The notes under the pieces were generated by a model. The model searched no databases, was not told where the DNA came from, and saw nothing but the letters and a program-made list of their open reading frames with translations. A stretch of DNA of 64,000 bases from Lotus japonicus. Lineage: Eukaryota; Streptophyta; Magnoliopsida; Fabales; Fabaceae. Both the position numbers and the translations under genes were made by a program. The stretch's first letter is position 1. Each line of letters starts with the position of its first letter. Below, one piece after another: positions 58,561 to 64,000 of the stretch. The stretch lies in contig NC_080042.1 in the NCBI RefSeq assembly GCF_012489685.1, positions 77,381,093-77,445,092 of the forward strand, given 5' to 3'.

Positions 58561-60233
58561 GATAAATGAAAATTATGATGTATACAAGGTGTCGTCATTA
58601 TTTGTGTGTCCGAAAAATGAGATTGTTTTGATACATACCAAGCCCATTTTAAGTTATATTTATTTTGTTACTTGTGAATGTTTTCTCTATGCAATAGTTG
58701 TTACTTTGAATTTGTTCACCATCCAGCATAGTGTTGATATTTTCTTTAGTAGGTTTTCCTATCTTGCTTGTATCTATGACACATACATTACACAATAGTT
58801 TCTTCTACTATACTGTGCTTTTTTGTTGCATATATCTTTTTGTTATTATTCTGTTTTGCCATTGTGAGGGAGAGTGGCTTAAGGTTCATGTGCTAATATG
58901 TCCTTGGTTTTTCCTCTTGAAACATCCGTGTTCAAATCTCCATTTTTCCTCCTCCATCTTGTATATTAAATGTGATATCAATACGCTAAGAGGTGAAGCT
59001 TTTATGTAGTAGTGCCTTTTAAGCCAAACCTTATCCATAATTTTTTGCAGCCTTGGCGCTTCCTTTGTTCTGTGAATAGTGTTTCCTCATCTAGGTTTTG
59101 TGTTGGTTTTCCTTGTCAAAATCTGTGTTGATTGGAGATTGGGTTGATGCTTTTTTTTCTTCTTGTGAATGAAGCTTTCCCAACCTGGTTAGTAATTTTC
59201 TTCTAGAGTATGAGTTCTTTCATGTTATATTAGGAATAAAATTATTTTAATGTGTAATTGTTATTTTGAACTTAATTTAGAATAACAATTATGAATATTT
59301 TTTCATGAAGAGATAGATTATAGAATTGTGCTTCCGAGAGAATTTGGAAAGCAAAGTAAGAGTGACACTTCATATTATGATTAATGTGGCAAATTTAGTA
59401 TTATGTGACCAAAATTTAACTGAAGTGTGAACGCTATAGCCCGTAACTCAATTTTATTTTAAATTATTATAAGTATATTTTTAGGTTAGAACATAACGGA
59501 TATTTTGATAGTTGATCAGTACCCATTATGTAAGTCTTTTCTAGTCAGTTGCAATTTGAAAATGAGATATGCAAGTGTGTAAAATTGTGATTGTGAAAGA
59601 TTGCGTCTCTTTCTATGGCCTTTGTACAGTGTTGTTAAGTTTGTAGAGGTATATTTCTTAGCATTACTTCTTACTAAAGCAGTGAAATGGTTGGTTTAAT
59701 GTAATTATCGCAAGTTTTAGGGTAAAATTTGTCAAATAACTTTTTTTCTTTTTAGTGCCATTCAAGCGAATCCGGTATCATCTTACTTTGACAGGTATTA
59801 GTTAAACTCTAACATTAACGATTGTTTTGGGTGAATGGATTACGGTCTATAAATTGGTCTGGTGAATATTTAGGATCGGATGAAAGACAACTAAAATTCG
59901 TCATAACCCGTTCCTTATTCCCCGCTAGTAGAGAAAGAGCATGTTTGTTAATATCCTATTTATCATTCTTGTTTTTTTGGGTCAAATCCAAATTATCATT
60001 ATGAGACAAGTTTTTTTTTTATCGAAGTAAGGTAACATAATAATAATGGGCCCAAAGGTGATCCAATGACATACCATTGTCAATATGTTTGTCAATATAT
60101 TGATAAGGTTTAGAGGCAAGTTTTCAAAACTCTTGTCTCACAAAAAAAAAGAGTGAAGAAAAGTTCAGTTTTTTGGGCCTCAGAATACCAAACTGAGCTC
60201 AAAGTAAGAGAAGGAGGGCATAATTTCTAGGGG
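58561..60233. other. Gene-free spacer
   Basis: T-rich and AT-rich DNA; short reading frames only, none with a recognisable domain. Confidence 0.5.
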
Positions 60234-60241
60234 ACCCACAA

Positions 60242-61091
60242 CTTGGGATAGAAGTAGGTCAGGCCGTCGACAAGAGTCTATGACCTATAGCCTACATCAG
60301 GTCCAGGTCAGGCCAGACCAAATTAATAAATAGACAAGACTCAGGCTTTTTGAAAAGTTTTTTTTAGTTAAACATGTAAGGCTTAGGCCACTCAAAAAGC
60401 CTTATAAATTATAAGCCTAATAGGCCGGCCTATTTAAAAAAATAATTTTATTTTATTATTTTTACATCGAATTTCTATTATAATATCTCAAAATTATATA
60501 CTTATTGTCTGAGAGTGTATCAAGTGAGAGTAATGTTTATAGTGAGAGATGAGAGCATCAAATCGTGATCGTACAATTATATACGAATGATTGAGATTTA
60601 ATGTCATTTAATGATCATACATTTTTAAAAAGTCATGTGACTTTATATTTTAATCTTGATCATTCATGTTAAATTTAATGATCACGATTTGATGATCTCA
60701 TATTTCACAATAAACATTGCTCTCACTTGATACGCCCCCCTCATTGACTTATTTATATGTTTAAGCATGTTAGACTATAAAATTATTTAACCATATAAAC
60801 CACTATAGATAGAGACTGATAACTTTGACTTAGACGATATAATGATATTATTATATTTTTTCTCATTAGCTATAAGTTTGTTGACATGTTTACAAATAGA
60901 ATTGTTGGTATACTTAATGTCATATGTTTAAATCAGGTCCTTATATAGGCTACCAGGTCAGACCAGACATTTAACAGATCAAGACTTAGACCGAAAAAAA
61001 AAGCTTATAAGAGATAACAAGTCCAAATTAGGCCTTAGATTTTTGAAACAAGTCAGCCTATTTAAGCAAAATCTAGCCTATTTTCATCCCT
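60242..61091. mobile_element. Non-autonomous hAT-like element
   Basis: Flanked by a perfect 8-bp duplication, acccacaa, at 60234-60241 and 61092-61099, the hAT signature. The ends are inverted: ttgggatagaagtaggtcag at the left and ctagcctattttcatccct at the right. Subterminal regions are filled with aggcc/ggcct variants (aggccggcc, aggcctt, aggctt). There is no transposase. A MITE is nested inside. Confidence 0.85.
60511..60740. mobile_element. MITE nested in the hAT-like element
   Basis: Left part gtgtatcaagtgagagtaat, continuing to atcaaatcgtgatc, is inverted at the right as gatcacgatttgatgatctc continuing to ctctcacttgatacgccccc. Arms are about 60 bp or more. No coding capacity. Confidence 0.75.
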
Positions 61092-61099
61092 ACCCACAA

Positions 61100-63933
61100 T
61101 AGAAGTAATCTACTCTAATCGAGACACAAGTGGTGAAGGAAGGGTCCTTTGATGTGATTAGACAAAAATCCCTTAGATTATATTTTTACATTAAAATTAA
61201 AAAATCTTACTAAAAATAAGAATTTAATTAAATATTATTCATACTAATAAAAAATATTTTTAATTTTCTATTTCAAAACTATAATTTTTTTCAACTAATT
61301 TTTTTCTTTTCGTTTTTCTTTATACTCCTCTCATATCAAACTATATATCTAATTACTTCACATGTAACCAAAAAAAAATTATCAAACTATCTAAACAATC
61401 ATGTGACTTTCTTTCCTTTTCCTTTCCTCCCTCCACACCCAAACAGATATACCATTCAAAGTGACATCCAAGAAACTGGTTAAAATAAATGTAGCTCTAC
61501 TAGGAGTTATTGGAGTGAGATATAGAGTAATGATTTATTCACACTTCACTTTTTCTTTCATTTCGGTTTTCACTCTTTTTTCTTTTTATTTTTCTATATT
61601 TTATGTCACATCACATATTATATCACTTATTCATGAGATATTGGATGGAAGGATATTGATGGGAACTAAAAATACAAATGCAAATGCATAGAGCGCAGCA
61701 ACGTCATATCTTAGCTTATCTGTCTCACTGGTTTTCTTTGCATTTGGTTGATGCTATCATATCTGATCATAAGGCTGTTGCTGCTTTTTATGGGTTGTTG
61801 TGCATCGCAGCATCTGATGTAACACAAGCATCAACATTGATTCCTTCACCAACACTACACTACACTCTGTATCTTTTGTTTCTTTTTTTTCTTTCTCATG
61901 CTTCTCTTTTGCTTACTTTACGTACTGTTGAAGCCTAGTGATTAATTATTTTAATCAAATTCTTTACACATGAACGGTAGAATTTTAGGGTTCAAACCTC
62001 TTTTTGTAAAAGAAGAAGCAGACCAGCACTTCAATTTATATCATTTATAAATAATTGTTATGCATTTTAGATTTGTTTGGATTATTTTTAAATCATAATC
62101 ATTTTTTGAATACATTTAATAACTCATTGTTAATGAATGAATACATTTAAGTTAACCCATCATTTATAAACCTAATGCCTAATTACTCGATTAGATAATC
62201 ATAACATATTTTTAGCCAACGTAACTCATACGACTATCACTAATCCTATTTTTCAAATAAAATAAATTGGGCAACATTATTTAAGAATCTATGTGCCGTA
62301 CATAGGGGGTCCCCCAAACCCTTTGTAATGTACTGCTCCAGTAGCCTCCTAGTGTGATAGGATCTCAGTAATGCCAATGCATTGTGTCAGTGCCAGAAAC
62401 CATATTCATTTTTTTACCAGTCTTTCTGTCCCTTCCCTTGCATTGCATGGACGTGCAGTGCTGAAAAGCATCTGACCCAAATTCAGAGGTTAAGAGAGAA
62501 AGCTCCAAGGGACAAAAAGGGAACTCCAACACCTTTTCAAACCCTTCTTTAATTTCCTCTCTCTTGTTTTGTTTTATCCCTCCAAAAAATTTTATTTCTT
62601 TTATTTAAATCACATGGTATCATTCACTAAATCAAAATTATGTTTGAGTCTGATATAACTTTTATGCTTTTTACACAAAAGTATTTATCGCATCTCCATT
62701 ACCGTTCACAGTTCACAGTGACTTAAACTCAAGATTTCTGCTTAAGTTAAAATGACGCACATCTTTTCTTCTTCTGGTCTTCTAACAATGCATCTCTAAT
62801 TATAAAATTGGGCTGGCACTTGCCGTGTCTGTAGCTGAGCTTCTGTACCACCATTCCATGTGGGACCCTACCACACTCTTTTACACACTTGGTTTTTCAG
62901 CAAACCCATAAACTTTGTTTGTCTTTTTGCTTGGATATTTGGATTCTTTGTCTCTGCCATTTACACTTTGATGGTTGCATGACATGGTGAAAAAAATGGT
63001 CCAGTTAGTTTTAAATTTATGCAAATTAAAGCATCATATCTACCTCTATTTGACATGACATTGCTGTTCATTAATAATTTTAGTTAGATGAAGCCGTCTT
63101 TAGTCTTTACAGTGATGTCAAATACTAGTTGTACCATGGTGGTTCCATGTTTGGTTAGTTTCACAAGTTAAAGCTGCATGGACAAGCCACATGCATCGAT
63201 AATCGATTGGATGCTTAACTACCTGAACGTGGAGATTGATTTGAAGATTCTCTATTTCTTCTATCAACTATCTAGAGAATTGTGCAGATATTTTGTGAAG
63301 TAGAAAAAAATAAGGAATATGAATATCTTAGACATTTCATATACAAATTTTACATCGATCAGTAGTAAGGTTACTATCAAATGACTTTATGATACATGTT
63401 CAAAAAGTATAATAAAATTCATCAAAAAATACAAGGTAAAATTGATAACATTAGATTCATAAAGTAGATTCAGTCCTTCCTTAAACCTCACACATGACAG
63501 AGCTTTATGACACTGCCATTTCATTTTTTTTTGCTAGAAATAATTTAACAAAAATATATAAATATTTCTTTATATTTGATGTTGATCGATCGAAGAATTT
63601 AAGTTTAAATAAATGAGAATAATCAGAATACATGTGTCACTAATATCTTGTTCACAGATGTGTAAAGATGGTTCAGATGTAATTCAGTTTCAACTTTCAA
63701 CATCAAATGTAAATTAGTACTAATTATCTTATGAATGTAAAAATTAAACAAGAAAATAAATGAACAGTTAGAAATGCATTCTGAACAACTTGAATCATTG
63801 GCCTTGACAAAGAAAAGATTACATATTCTTCAATTTCTTATACTCCACTGATATTTTATCCTGCACAAACTAAAGGCTGGTCATGTAATTAACACTATCT
63901 AAAAATCAAATGGCATGTCCAGAAGAGTTATCA
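61100..63933. other. Gene-free spacer
   Basis: AT-rich DNA. A segment near 61940 (gttgaagcctagtgatt, then agggttcaaacctc) resembles a tRNA-like dispersed repeat but is not convincing. No supported gene. Confidence 0.45.
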
Positions 63934-64000
63934 CTAGCAGTAGAACATGAGCTTCTTGATGTTTTCACTAAGTTTAGGAAGTGGTGCTGTCTTTGGAGGA
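63934..64000 (-). CDS. Possible 3' end of a minus-strand gene, cut by the window edge
   Basis: On the minus strand one frame is open from the window edge to TAG at 63936-63934 and reads PPKTAPLPKLSENIKKLMFY then Cys. The composition looks coding and it stops cleanly, but 21 codons are too few to name a family. Confidence 0.35.
   Translation of the reverse strand, partial: PPKTAPLPKLSENIKKLMFYC

Noticed and set aside
58300..59009. Several overlapping hydrophobic plus-strand frames
   Set aside because: They arise from T-rich spacer and F-box 3' flank, with no conserved motif.
61461..61691. 76-codon Phe/Ser-rich frame
   Set aside because: T-rich low-complexity sequence; no start context or domain support.
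1..64000. CRISPR arrays, operons, bacterial promoters or rRNA genes
   Set aside because: The DNA is plant nuclear; none of these structures is present. Short repeats seen are microsatellites, MITEs or transposon ends.

Overview
The window is nuclear DNA of a flowering plant. Genes are split by GT-AG introns, spacers are AT-rich, and many degraded class I and class II transposable elements are present. The tandem F-box/FBA gene family, the TRIM-type retrotransposon and the transposon families together suggest a papilionoid legume. That is an inference; species was not determined.

Layout. 0-5.4 kb: a small TIR element (17-1420), a LINE relic and a probable solo LTR in gene-free DNA. 5.46-12.55 kb: a 7.1-kb Mutator-like element (MULE) bounded by a perfect 9-bp target duplication. 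It carries a FAR1-type transposase with an OTU protease domain on the plus strand and a convergent three-exon plant mobile domain (PMD) gene on the minus strand. The transposase gene appears broken by an in-frame stop and probably an upstream frameshift; the PMD gene reads open throughout. 12.6-16.5 kb: gene-poor. 16.9-21.8 kb: an intact nine-exon DHHC S-acyltransferase (PAT) gene, followed by an orphan Lys-rich exon, an F-box pseudogene and a PPR pseudogene. 28-33.3 kb: nested retroelement and MuDR debris. 33.9-38.4 kb: one intact and one 5'-truncated F-box gene. 38.4-44.4 kb: a second copy of the PAT block, a recent pseudogene with at least four lesions including a 368-bp solo LTR in an exon. 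45.8-46.9 kb: an intact F-box gene. 47-55.3 kb: LINE, Stowaway, TRIM and fold-back elements and a shattered F-box copy. 55.4-56.6 kb: a fourth full or near-full F-box gene. 57-64 kb: F-box downstream paralogous sequence, a hAT-like element with a nested MITE, and gene-free DNA. The last 67 bp may be the 3' end of a minus-strand gene.

How it fits together. The 16-58 kb stretch looks like a cluster built by unequal duplication of a PAT plus F-box unit. Breakpoints fall in F-box 3' flanks. In the first unit the PAT is intact and the F-box is decayed; in the second the PAT is decayed and the F-box is intact. The intact F-box proteins would be SCF ubiquitin-ligase substrate receptors, and the PAT a membrane protein palmitoyltransferase. 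Nothing in the sequence links the two functionally beyond co-duplication.
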